Shown: positions 13,501 to 23,122, numbered from the stretch's first letter. The stretch is DNA of 64,000 nucleotides from Endomychus coccineus (GCA_958510875.1 OY294067.1:256123736-256187735); one strand, 5' to 3'. Numbers and translations are program-made. Notes: generated by a model not told the origin, from the letters alone.

Positions 13501-16500
13501 TAATTTTTAAATCAACAAAACTGTTTCTAACGTCATCTCTAAAACGTTTTTTTGTAAAGATTCTCAACACTTTTCTTTGAAGGCGAAAAATTATATCCGA
13601 ATGAGGTGAATTACCCCAGCCTGTCAGGGCATATGACATATGCGACTGAATAAGGGAGAAGTATGCCATGCGCATCGCCTCCTCAGACAAGTAGTTAACT
13701 AAATTTCTTATCAAGAAAATATTCTTTGAGATTTTGTTAGCTACACTATCAACATGACATTCCCAACTAAGGACTGGATCCAATAAGATACCCAAAAACT
13801 TTATGTAGTCAGGATTTGCAAAAGCAATGTTGCTGTGTGTGAATAACATTACACCAGTTTTGTCAAGATTTACGGACAGTTCATTTGCACAAAACCATTC
13901 AAAAAGACTTTCTTGAGAATCAATCAAGCAAGCCACCAAATCTCTTTCACTATTCTCGCTTGGAACCATAATGGTGTCATCAGCAAAAGCAGGAGATCAG
14001 CCGCTCCCACCGCCTGAACCAGATTATTAATGTAAATAAGGAACAGTAGCGGACCAAGGACATATCCCTGTGGGACTCCACTGATAACATCACCATGTTC
14101 CGAGGAGGTTCAATTCTCATGACAGTGTACTGTTTTCGGTTGGATAAAAATAGTGAATTAAATTACAGCTGTTGTCATGAAATTTGTAAAATTTCAGTTT
14201 ATCAACAAGAATGAAAGGAGAAAACAGGTCAAAAGCAAAGCTTTTTTTAGGTCATAAAAGAATGTGCCCACGATGAACCCTTTTTCCATACCGCTTACAA
14301 TGATCTCTATAAGTTTATTTACAGCATCATTGGTGCCCCTATTTTTACGGAAGCCAAGCTGATTGCAATAAAAAATGTTAGAATTTTCAAAATAGTCGGC
14401 TGATATTTCAAGCACGATTCAAAAATTTTTGAAAATAGTGAAACTATAGTTATTGGTCTATATTTGTTCGTGTCGTCTGTTGATCCTTTTTTATGCAAGG
14501 AATAACCTTCGTAGTTTTAAGTGCATCAGGGTATATTCCGGCGTCTATACATTGATTTAATAATTTGGTTAACGGATAAATAAGAATGTTAATTACATTT
14601 TTAATTAGGTCTATATTGAGGTTATAATGGTCTTTACTTTTTTTATTCGAAAAAAAGCCAAGCAATCCCTCCCAAATTACCCAAGAAAGTTATCTGGCCC
14701 AGAAGTGAGATGGGCTTCGTATTGGCAGTGTTTTAACTAAGAAGAATCAAGATTTTTCGGAATTATTATTTACAAGAAATTAGTTATAAATGAATATCAT
14801 GATGGCCATCAATTCAGATGAGCTCTATGAGAAGAGCGAAACAGCTGCTTAGAACTATTAGTTTGTAGCGTTACTTATCTATCTAAACTACAGAGACCTA
14901 ATCATCTAGCAAAAGCCATCATGAGTTAAATTAATATATTCATGAAATATTTATTCATATATAATTTCTTACATCAGTTTGGTTTAGTGTCGCCACCTTG
15001 TGCACTCAATTAATCTTACATTCTCCTAACATTTCTAAAGTTCGAGAAATCTATCAGTCAATCTCGTACATTGTTTGAATTTTTAGTGGAATATATTCGT
15101 AGATGGCTACAGATATTTTGGTCTTTTTACGATGCATTTGCTCGCTTACGTTACGAAGATTGTTCAGTAACGTTGCAAACTTACTCGTCCTACTGATGAG
15201 GCCTATGAGAAGAGCGAAACACCTATCCAGAACTTTAAGTTTGTGGCATTACTGATCGATCTAGATTAGAATTTTCATTTAATAATATTTTTTTTAATGT
15301 GGTATAAAAACTAAAACAAGAAAATTTGTAAAACTTTTTCAATAAAACATTTTATCTAGAGTGAAATAGAAGCAGAACACAATAAGTTATGGTTAACACA
15401 ATTTTGAGGCAAACATGAGAAAATATGAGCGTGTCCCGAAGATATTGTTTTTCCTTCCCAAGTTAAACTAGATCCAAAAATTACTCAACATTCCTCAAGA
15501 AGTTTGCTACAACATACTAGTAGTCAACTGTTCAAGTGTGGGAGCATGTAATCACCACATTGGTGAATTATATTTACTCCCAAGCTTGATATATTCCGCT
15601 ATCTAACATTGTTTTAACACCTTTTCAAATTGAAAGTTGGAGGACACGTTAAGTAACTGTTGAGAATTCAATATGGGTAACCTGCGATATCCAAAATACG
15701 TCTTTGAACGAACTGCCAAATTTAATTTGGATAATTTTTATGGTCAATTCATAAAATTATTCCATCATATAAGCGAACCTCATCCTGTTATCATATCATC
15801 CATATCCCCATAGAGGGGACCAACAAAAATTTTCACAACTTTCAACTAAAAATTACTTTGTTTCTTGTGATTTACGATCTAAAATTATTATCTAGACGAT
15901 CCAAAAAAAATACATCTGCTCTCCCATGACCAATATTATATAAGGTGTGTATAGGTTGTACCCAAAGGATTTTTTTTGTCCCTTTTCGCTATGAATTTTA
16001 ATGAGTACGTCAAGCTTAAAACGGAAGGAAATTTTGTCCTTTCGAAAGCGTTTATGCTTTTATTATGTCTCAGATCAATATTTCTGCCCAATTACTCGGT
16101 TGCACTTCGCAGGTTGATGTATTTCAAATGCATTCAGCATAGACTTGTCGTTAGTCAAAATATATTGCGACAATAGAAGATTAAGACGTCGTCAATACAG
16201 CAAATTCTCTTCGGCATGTTGATTCCTACAACAAATTGGAAAGATACGGCATTTGCATAAACCGTTGTATTGGCGAATTTTCCATACCTAACCGTATTAA
16301 CCAACCATACACCTCATGTAATATTGATCATGGGAGGACTATAATAATATAAAAAATAATATATTCAAGACAAATTTACAGATACTTCATTATATAAGTA
16401 GTAAATATAATTTGTGTGAAGTTGCCCACACTTTTCCGGCCACGGTTTATGTTATGACATGCTGGATATTTTATGTGGGATGCGCAAAGGTCTGCGATTT

Positions 16501-19500
16501 CCGACTGTACTAGCCGAAGTTAACCGAATTTTACCCGAAGTCACTAAATTACAAAATGATGTGAATATTCAGCTCAACCAAAAGTATTCATCTTTCGCTT
16601 AGTTACTAAATTAGAAACAAAATTACAAAAAATATAGACAATGGCTCACACATTATATAGTGGGTTGTAACATAGTTTGCCACTAAGAATTTTATTGTTA
16701 TACTATATAACCTACTATTGAGATATTTGTTAAGAATCTATTAGGGTAATTGTTCTTTTATTAACAAATTCCTTTTTATGACCTGATTTGAAGATAGGTA
16801 TAACAATAGTATTTTTTTAATCATTTGGGGCATCACCATATAAGAATATTTTTTTTATGAATTCGAGGTTTTAGAATATATTAATGTCAGCTTTTTATGA
16901 GCTTGGCATTAACTCTGTCAAAGCCAGGTGCAGTTCTTTTTTCGTACTGGTTTCATAAATATGCACTTTTCTATATTGGGATAATTATTTCCTTAATTTT
17001 ACGATGGGTTTACAAAAATTTGCCATGTGTTTATAAGTTGCAAAAGTCTTACCACTCTCATCCGCTATACTATATTACTATTAGATTTCAATTTGCTGCT
17101 ATTTGTAGCCTCATTAATGTTTCATAGACATTTCTTATATTCTGATATTCTGATTGTTTTTATCTGCAATCTTTTCAGAGAAATATTTCGTTTTTTCCCC
17201 AATTATTATTCCTATAATATTTATATTATATTCAGTGAGATTATGACTGTTTTTAGATAATCTCTTTTTTGGTTGAAATTATAATCGCTTTAGTTATCCA
17301 AAGTTCTTATGTTCTATTACTATAATTGAATCTACAATCGATTAGTTGAAATTGCAACAATCAAATTCAATTTTGGTTAAAACTTGCGAAAATTATTGTT
17401 GTTGATCCATCTACGCCACCATTGGATCTCCCTTCTATTAGGATACAATGAAGAATACAAAATGTTAATTTAATTACCTTTTCTAGTTCCCATACCACGA
17501 AGCCTCATGAAAAAGTTGTCGGGTCTGCCTTCATATAATTCATTCAATAATACTTTTCTTACTGTGGGATATGAAAAAACCACAACAGTCAGATCTCCTC
17601 CTAGCTTCAATCCCAACACGTTCGTATTGTATCTACGTGCCATTTCAGACAGTGCCAAATATTGACCGCCATATTTCCTAGATAATTTCTTCAGTTCCTT
17701 CAAATTACCTGTAAATGGTAACCATGGTGGACCTGAAATTTGGTGAGATTTTATATTTAACCGTAGATTAATCAGATCATTATTAGATGACTTTTGAATT
17801 CTCCATTAAAGAAAGATCTAGTTACCTATTTTAATTTTTCAAGTGAAATTTGAGATTTTCGACGTGTCTGTCTGAAACTGAGCCTATTGAGCTTCAGTAT
17901 GTAATTACTAAATCAGGAACTGCCCAATTTGACAGAAATCGTCTCATAATAAAGTAAAATGAGAATGAAACACAAATGCACACATTAATAACAATATAGA
18001 ATAGAATAGAATAGAAAAAGTCTTCAATCATAAGGTCACTATAAAAGTGGAAAGGGAATATATGACAGTATAAAATTTCCAACAAGATTTTTGATTTTCA
18101 AGTAATTTTGGAAAATCCTAATTTCCTGATTTCCTATTCCAATTTTTTCTAGTCTTACTATCAGAGATGGAACAACAAAATAACACTTTTTTGTAGCAAC
18201 ATTTCATAAGATTTCTTGATGTGATGTCAGTTTCAATATTCGACGTTCTATTTACGAAAAATGATCATCACCTTGTGTTTTTTAAATACGGCGGCTCTGC
18301 TTTTTTTAATAAAAATTTTTCATTCTACACTCATTGATGGTTCGATTACGTTTTAGAATAGAATAGAATAGAAAAAGTCTTTAATCATAAGGTCCCTATA
18401 AAAGTGGAAAGGGAATTTATGGAAGTACAAAATGTCAAACATTTTTGATTTTCAAGTAATCTTGGAAAATCCTAATTTCTTGATTTACTAATTGTTTCTA
18501 GTTTTACCATCAGGGATTTTTGAAAAATTATCATCAACTTTTGTTTTTTAAATACGGCTCTCCTATTATCCTTATCTTGGACACACTGTACATGGAAAAT
18601 TATTAAATTGATGGAACCAGTTGCATTCGAATTAAACAGTAGATAATAATTAAAAATACAAAAAAAAGATTTTATATTAGTTGTTATTGCCATTTTGAAT
18701 TGATAACCTTCGACAAACAGAGAATCAAAACACGTTATATTAATCATCATTTAAGAAATTTTTATTGGAGGTCTGTGGGGTTGCGAGGAATCCGGGTCTG
18801 ACAAAGGCAAATGCAGACAATAATGAATATGAGGCAATTGCTATTGATAGTAGACGCAAATGTTTATAGTTAATATAATCATTTGGAAGATGATTACATA
18901 ACAACATATAGTGAAGAAAATGTTCAAGACGATGGAAGCTCGAGAAATCAGAGATGATATCAACATAATGTTATAAATAACAAACAATGATTCTCAAGAA
19001 TTTAAAAACTATTATAAGATATGATATTACAAAATCCTTCGGTAGTTGGTTGCAGAATCAGTTTTTACGGAAGGATCGTATTATTTCTACTGTTACAATT
19101 TTAGGTATAGGTTTGAGTATCACGGATGAGGTGGTGGAAATCATAAGAGTCTCCTACAGAATATGAATATTCTGCTTTCGATTTTTTTTAAGAGTGATAT
19201 CAAATTTAAAAAAACAATTATCCAAAACTTGAATGAACAAAAACACCAAATGAGTTGCCAAATTATTTACAACGCTAGTTTCAAGAATTAAAAAACATTT
19301 TATACATGTTTTTGTTTGCTCAATTTAGCCAATTTAGCATTATGTGAGACAACGCAATGATTTTAGATATCTACACGGTTGTGCAAGGATTTTTTAGATA
19401 CAATGTGTCTGTTGATCAATTTGATTACCAAATATTTCTTGCTTGCCATCAAATTTTGCTACAAGGGCCTAAATCTCATGGAAACTTCAACTAAACTCTG

Positions 19501-21497
19501 AATTTTATTTATTATTAATTCATTTAATTACTTATTTGTAACATTGATTGAAATCATCATATTTCTTGCAAGTAAACTTATATTATTCCGAGAAAAAATG
19601 CTTAATGTGAGTTTAAAAGTTGATTATATACTCCTAGCTCAGCTATGACAGAGTTCAAACTCATGAAACACTATTTGCTGAAGTTTCTCAACTTCAGCAA
19701 TGGAGCTATTTTATAATTAATTGGTTACCTAAATCCGAAAATATCTATTTGTTTTTTGAATAGTAGTTAATCTTGAAAATTCTTGGCTTCTGGATGGATT
19801 CCGCGTCACAATAGCACGACTTGATGCCGACGTTTCGCCAACCATTACAGGTGGCATCTTCATGGCAGGCTTGAGGCTTAAACTGAAACGGAAGCCAATA
19901 ATTTTCAAGATCTATTTGTTTGTGAAGGTTTTCTGTATAATACGTCGAATTCCAAACGATGACCGTCTTTTAATATGTTAATGATGAATAGTAAGCTGGT
20001 TATTGCTTTCTACTTCTACACTGAATTAAATTGTGAACTCTTTAGTTTATTGAGTATTTACTTAAGAACTTTGATCAGAATAATTTTAGAACTGAATAAG
20101 CTGGTATTTTTTTTGACATATAAATTGTTAAGTTTTACTTTATAATATATATTCTATTCAATTTGTTTTCAAATAATGAAGCAAACCTATATTATCAGTT
20201 ATCACGTTTAAAGATGTGCCAAGTATACCACTTTCGCACTGGGAGTGCTTAAATATTTGTTAAAAGATATAAATTTAAAAAAATGAACGATTGCGACTCC
20301 CATTGCGATAAAGGTCAATATTAGAGCTTTTTACTGAAATTCAATGAGCGGTAGGGTGTGACTATCGGAGTCAATTTGTATTTTTGATAAACAAAATACA
20401 TACAAGATACAAAAAGGGACCTCCACCTAAGATTGCCCTGGGTCTTCAATATACATATTTCTCATTCACATTCATTGAGCTCCAAAGAAACAGTAAATAA
20501 AATATTTCTCAAAACATGCGATTTTTTAAGCAGCTTTCGAACAATAGGAAGCTGGGGAAAAAGTATAGTATATGGGACAGTGTAAATTTGCGTTTTTATT
20601 TTTTTTTCGCGAACTAGGGCATTTGCTATACACAGTTAGAATAGTTTTTGACCGCGGAAAGGCACATTTGAGAAAAATAATTTACCAGAAAATTTTATGA
20701 AACACTATCAATTGCAAATGTTTATATAGCATCAGCATTTACCCATATTTAACAAACTAACCTGCGATGACGTTGCCGCTTGGAATAGCGACAATTCAGT
20801 CATAAACTGTATTCCAAAGACAATTTAGTCGTAAACGGCATTCCAACAAATAATTATTTTTTATCTAATGGTGAACTCTGAAAATGCTTTTCCGCGCTTC
20901 CATATCGAATGTACTCTGTAATTCATTGATCATTTCAACTATAACTATTCAAATTTTGTCTTTTCAGATTGTCCCATATACTATACTTTACCCGAAGCTG
21001 GTTCTCGAAAGTCAATTGATTTTTTTAATTTTCGATTTTGAAAACAATTTTTTTCTACACCAATATTCAAAATTATCAACAAATTGTGATGTATGAATAA
21101 TTCCTACGTGAAGAATGTGCTCGATTTACAGTAATTAATTTTGTTATCATGTCATTTGTTGCTCAATCAATAAATAGCAAACAGTTCAAGAAAATGTTGA
21201 AAATTTGTCGCGCCATGCGCATGCAGTAAGTTATGCAATACCGCTTGAAATCGCACGTGTTCTAGATATAGTCACTGTATCCAGGTTGTATAAAAATCCA
21301 TACGATTCATCTATGATGATTGATGATCACAAATATGTTGAAATTATGTTTGAATTGTCATCCAATTAGCGTCATATTATTTCAATGCAAAAAAATTAAA
21401 ACTTACCTGGAGGATAATTAGGAGGTTTTCGCAGATGATTGAAAATATATGCCAATAGTAATGTTATTACTATTGAAAGTAATATATTCTGTATCAT
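1401..21497 (-). CDS. Cytochrome P450, CYP2 clan, probably CYP305 family (gene span, 3' end off window)
   Basis: A haem-thiolate monooxygenase of the endoplasmic reticulum. Five exons (21497-21407, 17732-17478, 10479-9970, 6863-6683, 1518-1401) total 1155 nt, or 385 codons. All have GT/AG borders and phases that match (1,1,1,2,0). Seen in order: an N-terminal hydrophobic anchor (residues about 4-19), a proline hinge RKPPNYPPGPPW, the segment EGRPDNFFMRLRGMGTRKG, the C-helix WSIQRNF, the I-helix AGSQTTS and the K-helix EVMR followed by a PRR. About 115 residues, including the Cys haem ligand, should lie left of base 1. The EGRPDNFF..RLR.MGTRKGIT pattern is what I recall of CYP305; CYP15 is the main alternative. 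The substrate is unknown. The I-helix has Gln where most P450s have Asp/Glu. P450 identity is very secure; the family name is less so. Confidence 0.93.
1519..2889. other. P450 intron 4, no recognisable feature
   Basis: AT-rich sequence between exon 5 and a Penelope-like fragment. Short open frames such as 1794-2012 (+) show no recognisable domain and no coding-like composition. Confidence 0.5.
2890..3420 (-). mobile_element. Penelope-like retroelement fragment: C-terminal RT linker and GIY-YIG nuclease
   Basis: Translation on the minus strand gives, in order, a relic of SIIHRLLNI then LSKDNFNLEL, a linker with ISRFLKNLNKNVASYINNS, and CDDCKALYTGQTGRSF. The last segment is the GIY-YIG endonuclease core of Penelope-like elements (C..C...Y.GQTGR.F), and the preceding segments match the end of their reverse transcriptase. 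Frameshifts and stop codons break it. It lies in P450 intron 4 in the same orientation as the gene. Confidence 0.7.
3421..4377. other. Unrecognised intronic sequence
   Basis: Bases 3740-4330 have a repeat-like texture ('gacccagggttgaactgcc', then several 'aatttggccaaa' variants), but no terminal repeats, target duplication or domain could be identified. The small open frames are probably chance. Confidence 0.4.
4378..4462. repeat. Short inverted-repeat hairpin (MITE-like)
   Basis: The left arm 'ataaatttttaggaaatagg' continues with 'tcaca'. The right arm 'tgtgacctatttcccgagaa' continues with 'tttat'. They are near-perfect reverse complements of about 25 bp separated by about 30 bp. Whether this is a mobile element remnant or a chance hairpin is not clear. 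Confidence 0.55.
4638..5400 (+). pseudogene. Pogo/Tigger-like DDE transposase relic (Tc1/mariner superfamily)
   Basis: Pieces of a DDE_1 transposase appear in shifting frames: MPGIDWF, then AENTKRVRAALPYEVIEEYF, then NYDETGFGNDPGAVKVI (first catalytic Asp), then AAADGALLPPYVVYKAK-like sequence, IRDNLNIHIM (second Asp), PNSTHLL and PLDVAYFRPLKASWR, and finally TGVIPKTEFPRLLKE. This order is diagnostic of pogo/jerky-type transposases. Several in-frame stops (one after ENF..QKT) and frameshifts show that it is dead. The CENP-B-like DNA-binding half is missing. It sits in P450 intron 4 in the opposite orientation to the gene. Confidence 0.85.
5401..6182. other. 3' flank of the pogo-like relic, otherwise unrecognised
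   Basis: Contains an 'aataaa' at about 5643 and, near 5720-5810, 'gttcactttgcccc' and 'gactggtaggtaaagtgaat', which may be the 3' end of the pogo-like element. The matching 5' terminus was not found. Confidence 0.35.
6191..6581. mobile_element. hAT-type MITE with 8-bp target duplication
   Basis: Bounded by CTCTCATT at 6183-6190 and 6582-6589, an exact 8-bp duplication. The termini are inverted: CAGAGTTGCCACATGG on the left, and CAGCGTTACCTGG when the right end is reverse-complemented. Length is 391 bp and no transposase is encoded. The 8-bp duplication and CAG.GTT.CC ends point to hAT. It lies about 100 bp downstream of P450 exon 4. Confidence 0.85.
6683..6863 (-). CDS. P450 exon 4 (I-helix)
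   Basis: 181 nt with acceptor 'ttttag' and donor 'gtgagt'. It completes an Asp codon from exon 3 and reads DDDMVMVCLDMFIAG, then SQTTSNTLDFAFLMM, then MYPDIQGKVQAHLD. This is the oxygen-activating I-helix. The usual acidic residue before the conserved Thr is Gln. It ends with HK, the Lys codon split by the intron. Confidence 0.93.
6864..8339. other. P450 intron 3, distal part
   Basis: No coding exon seen. It contains the paired short repeat at 7110-7385; the rest is AT-rich and unrecognised. Confidence 0.5.
7110..7385. repeat. Inverted pair of a dispersed short repeat
   Basis: A block reading 'gagctcatgagaaaagggaa' then 'acagctatctggaactaatag' at about 7325-7372 recurs in reverse complement at about 7095-7150. 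It recurs directly at about 14815-14870 and 15190-15245 ('gatgagctctatgagaagag', 'cgaaacagctgcttagaact'). This dispersed family may be the end of a larger element. The boundaries are uncertain. Confidence 0.6.
8340..9060 (-). mobile_element. Penelope-like reverse transcriptase fragment
   Basis: Minus-strand translation gives LLPSIPPSDTLNLTANLLD, LALDKQLPINLF, NYFKFDYN, KNGLTMVTLLSPL, EIFMDNLETEIHKHFFMKKF, a damaged WYR-VDD catalytic site, then NRQWNTFLEFINTIHQNIKF and SINFLDLNIKKI. The 'G..M..PLSP..AEIFMDNLE' and 'FLDL.I' landmarks in this order are typical of Penelope-like RTs. Stops and frame changes make it non-functional. It may be the same family as the 2890-3420 fragment, which carries the following domains, but P450 exon 4 lies between them. 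Confidence 0.7.
9061..9969. other. P450 intron 3, proximal part
   Basis: Two open frames on the plus strand (9140-9385 and 9468-9734) have no recognisable domain and lie antisense to the gene; both are probably chance. Confidence 0.4.
9970..10479 (-). CDS. P450 exon 3 (C- to H-helix region)
   Basis: 510 nt with acceptor 'ctttag' and donor 'gtcagt'. It completes a Gly codon from exon 2 and reads ITGTDGKNWSIQRNFVVKHL, the C-helix WxxQR motif that contacts a haem propionate. The exon continues through the D-G helices (including LRSKAFDMSGGSLNLFPWLR) to NNKYKFT. The last base G joins AT of exon 4 to give Asp. Uninterrupted and at the length expected for the family. Confidence 0.95.
10750..11143 (-). 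mobile_element. Non-LTR retrotransposon fragment, C-terminal to RT
   Basis: The minus frame reads LGVIFDSQLSFNAHVENI, later LLFDTLIRPQFEYAS, and then degraded RFLKWRLIE..DGVYP. This is the conserved region after the RT palm in Jockey/CR1-like LINEs (LGV.FD..L.F..H, L.RP..EYAS). It probably belongs to the same copy as the RT piece at 12444-12618, separated by the repeat unit at 11558-12443. Confidence 0.75.
11558..12443. repeat. Long inverted repeat, left copy, of unknown type
   Basis: About 0.8-0.9 kb that recurs in reverse complement at 15528-16290 with moderate divergence. Matching blocks include 'acaacggtttatgcaaat', 'ttgacgacgtcttaatc', 'gaatgcatttgaaatacat', 'aattgggcagaa' and 'caccaatgtggtgat'. 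It divides a LINE fragment (C-terminal part at 10750-11143, RT at 12444-12618), so it probably inserted there. No protein domain recognised. Confidence 0.75.
12444..12618 (-). mobile_element. Non-LTR reverse transcriptase fragment with damaged catalytic motif
   Basis: The minus frame reads SGVPQGSVL, then ILFIDVVTRI, then MVYAGDMKLYLHIRSKSDG. SGVPQGSVLGP and YADD are RT motifs of LINEs; here ADD has become AGD, so the catalytic centre is lost. Homology to LINEs stops abruptly where the inverted-repeat unit begins. Confidence 0.75.
12961..14700 (-). mobile_element. 5'-truncated Jockey/CR1-like LINE with pentanucleotide 3' tail
   Basis: Minus-strand pieces in order are LIKNVINILIYPLTKLLNQC and AGIYPDALKTTKVIP (14665-14480), NKYRPITIV, LGFRKNRGTNDAVNKLIEII, FYDLKKA, SGVPQGYVLGPLLFLIYINN (about 14100-14020), FADDTIMVP (about 13985-13960), then the long open stretch 13969-13376 with NLDKTGVMLF and LGILLDPVLSWECHVD. 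This is RT plus its C-terminal extension. Frameshifts and stops are present upstream, but the last 197 codons are open. The 3' end has an AATAAA-like signal followed by (TACTC)n, seen as 'gagtagagtagagta' near 12963. The endonuclease domain is missing. Confidence 0.85.
14701..15527. other. P450 intron 2, unrecognised with two short dispersed repeats
   Basis: Two direct copies of the 'gagaagagcgaaaca' repeat at about 14815-14890 and 15185-15260, about 370 bp apart. Nothing else identified. Confidence 0.45.
15528..16290. repeat. Long inverted repeat, right copy
   Basis: Reverse-complement partner of 11558-12443, starting at 'caactgttcaagtgtggg' and ending near 'ccgttgtattggcgaa'. The loop between the arms is about 3.1 kb and contains the LINE fragment 12961-14700. 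A further short inverted copy of 'ctcccatgaccaatatta' (15937) lies at about 16318-16340. Confidence 0.75.
16740..16960 (-). mobile_element. Degenerate LINE reverse transcriptase fragment
   Basis: Minus-strand translation shows TAPGFDRVNAKLIK and, after frame changes, TIVIPIFKSGHKKEFVNKRT. These correspond to the APG.D.I....IK and IPI.KSGHK segments at the start of LINE RT domains. Heavily mutated. Confidence 0.6.
16961..17477. other. P450 intron 2, no recognisable feature
   Basis: AT-rich. Overlapping plus-strand open frames at 16897-17260 are hydrophobic by composition and are not recognised. Confidence 0.45.
17478..17732 (-). CDS. P450 exon 2 (A-B helix region)
   Basis: 255 nt with acceptor 'tttcag' and donor 'gtaatt'. 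It completes the Gly of the PPGPPW hinge, then LPFTGNLKELKKLSRKYGG, LGLKLGGDLTVVVFSYPTV and EGRPDNFFMRLRGMGTRKG. The last Gly is split and finished in exon 3. This is the stretch most like CYP305. Confidence 0.95.
17733..17994. other. P450 intron 1, start
   Basis: No feature seen in this stretch. Confidence 0.4.
17995..18570 (-). repeat. Two direct copies of a (TTCTA)n-tailed LINE 3' end
   Basis: A block beginning 'atagaatagaatagaa' then 'aaagtcttcaatcataagg' and 'tataaaagtggaaaggga' occurs at 17995-18305 and again at 18354-18570. The second copy lacks about 85 bp internally. Read on the minus strand, each ends in AGACTTTTTC and a TTCTA pentanucleotide array, the sort of 3' tail left by target-primed retrotransposition. 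A related tail ('agaatagaatagaattt') is at about 39250. Confidence 0.65.
18571..20524. other. P450 intron 1, mostly unrecognised
   Basis: Holds the small foldback at 19771-19911. The remainder is AT-rich with no recognisable domain or terminal repeats. Confidence 0.45.
19771..19911. repeat. Small foldback repeat
   Basis: Arms 'atcttgaaaattcttggctt' and 'aagccaataattttcaagat' are reverse complements with one or two differences, about 100 bp apart. The interior includes 'gatgccgacgtttcgcca', a phrase reminiscent of Penelope-like element ends. The assignment is tentative. Confidence 0.55.
20525..21015. repeat. Diverged foldback element with internal 29-bp tandem repeat
   Basis: The left block 'aagtatagtatatgggaca' with a flanking 'aggaagctgggg' recurs inverted at the right as 'tgtcccatatactatacttt' and 'cccgaagctgg'. 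The arms are about 50 bp, so the element spans about 490 bp. Between them 'gacaattcagtcataaac' and 'gacaatttagtcgtaaac' begin two tandem units of about 29-30 bp at about 20790-20850. It lies about 400 bp from P450 exon 1, inside intron 1. Confidence 0.6.
21407..21497 (-). CDS. P450 exon 1 (signal anchor)
   Basis: 91 nt from ATG to donor 'gtaagt'. It encodes MIQNILLSIVITLLLAYIFN followed by HLRKPPNYPP and the first base of Gly. The hydrophobic stretch, basic residues and Pro-rich hinge are the standard microsomal P450 N-terminus. The ATG is the only one that puts this anchor at the N-terminus in frame with exon 2. Confidence 0.9.
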
Positions 21498-21597
21498 ACT
21501 GTTAATTTATATTCTTCCTCCAATATCAATATTCAACTAGCTGTCGCATGTTAAACCGAATGACAAGCGACCTCCTCTTACACTCACTACTAACTAG

Positions 21598-21632
21598 TGA
21601 CTGATTGTGTTTGGATTTCGGTAACTATATTG
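21598..21632 (-). promoter_or_regulatory. Possible core promoter of the P450 gene
   Basis: On the minus strand 'tcagt' at 21604-21600 fits the arthropod initiator, and 'atatag' at about 21628-21623 lies at about -25 from it. This would give a 5' UTR of about 105 nt. Pattern match only. Confidence 0.3.
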
Positions 21633-22907
21633 CGAACGTTGTCAAATCTACCTTCCTCCCTTCTGTATAATTATCCCATGCCAGCTGATTGACACGTTTA
21701 TTGGGCATAACGGTTCCTCTATCATTCGAGGAACCGAATAACTATTTATATTATACGTTAGCACAATATTTCCCTTCAGGTGAGTACAGGACCGGCTTGG
21801 ACGAGCGAATTCTGTCCTTTGCTATCTCCGGCCGATCTCTAAACTAGCGGCCAGGCGCGTCTAGAATCATTCTCGCTGACGAAATGTCCCGAGCAACAGG
21901 TACAGATGGCGCCTCTATTCACTTTTGAATATTAATTATCGTATCAGGAACCTACTTGTACTTTTAATCATTATTTGGAATTCTGGAACGGATATAATGT
22001 AACCACCGTATGTTAATTTTTCTGTGTGATAGGTACTCGCATCTTTATTGCAAATGAAAAAAAAATTGTGATCAATTGATCACATGACTTCCCTCATTTG
22101 TTAATTTTGGTTAAGATGGATTTGTTTAAATACTTTTGATGTCAGAAATACCACTCGAAAAGGAGCTACCCCGCCCAAAAACAATACAGTTTCTATTTCC
22201 ACTACTTTAAAGCCATCTGCAAAATTTCAAATCCATATGACCATTAGTGAAGGCACAATGGTCTTCACTGTGGATTACACACACCACACATACTACACAG
22301 TACACACTTGTTTCTCTTTTGTGTTTTTAACTAAATCCAAAATGATTTTTTCGTATCCTAAAATTATTGAATAAATATACCTAATGTTATAAACCATCCG
22401 TACCGACGGGCTACCGACACCTCCCGAAGCAGTCCAAGCCCATCGTGCTCTCTGTTATCGAGATATATACGCATGTGGGAAGGGACATACGCGTGCCTGT
22501 GGGTACATCATGAGTAATCATGACTTCTCGAGCTGTAGCCGGGGAAGTACAAGAGCGATCCTCAATAGTTAATTACTAAATAATATAATCCATATAATCC
22601 TAGTACTGTATTATTAATAAAGTATTCAAAAAGTGATTGTGAGTGCTTCAATCTAACACTAAGGTTATTTATAAGTTGATTTGTTTTTCTTATAATGATA
22701 TTCTAATAAAGCTATAAATAAAAGTTACTAAAAAGTACAGTATGATATTGAGTATTGCACATATTTTTACATTAAAACTACAACAGTAAGTAACATTAGT
22801 AATAATGCAGTATGTGGGGCTTGCTTAGTAACAAAGTTGTATCTACATTTAAGTGGGTGTCGACATAGATTAGATATTATATATAGGAGGGTGTAGAAAG
22901 TGTAGAT
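21633..22907. other. Region upstream of the P450, relatively GC-rich patches, no gene recognised
   Basis: Patches at 21780-21920 and 22395-22560 are clearly richer in GC and CpG than the surroundings. They show no convincing open frame or repeat terminus. They could be regulatory, a distant exon, or the remains of an unrecognised element. Confidence 0.35.
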
Positions 22908-23114
22908 CATAGTCAAAGTATAAAGGTCTGTTGGAGCCTCCCTTCTACTCTTTTTAAAATTCGAGTGCAAACTGATTGGTCGTTCATTTCGTTATGTGCC
23001 GGCGACGAGCCGATGAGAACAAGGCTGTGATTGGAGGAACTAGGTGACGTCACGTAGCGCGAGAAACGATGGTAGGGTAGGGAGGCTCCAACAGACCTTT
23101 ATACTTTGTCTATG
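22908..23114. mobile_element. 207-bp hAT-type MITE with 8-bp target duplication
   Basis: Exact GTGTAGAT duplication at 22900-22907 and 23115-23122. Inverted termini of about 35 bp begin CATAGTCAAAGTATAAAGG on the left and CATAGACAAAGTATAAAGG at the reverse-complemented right end, and continue with 'tctgttggagcctccct'. No coding capacity. The 8-bp duplication suggests hAT. Confidence 0.9.
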
Positions 23115-23122
23115 GTGTAGAT

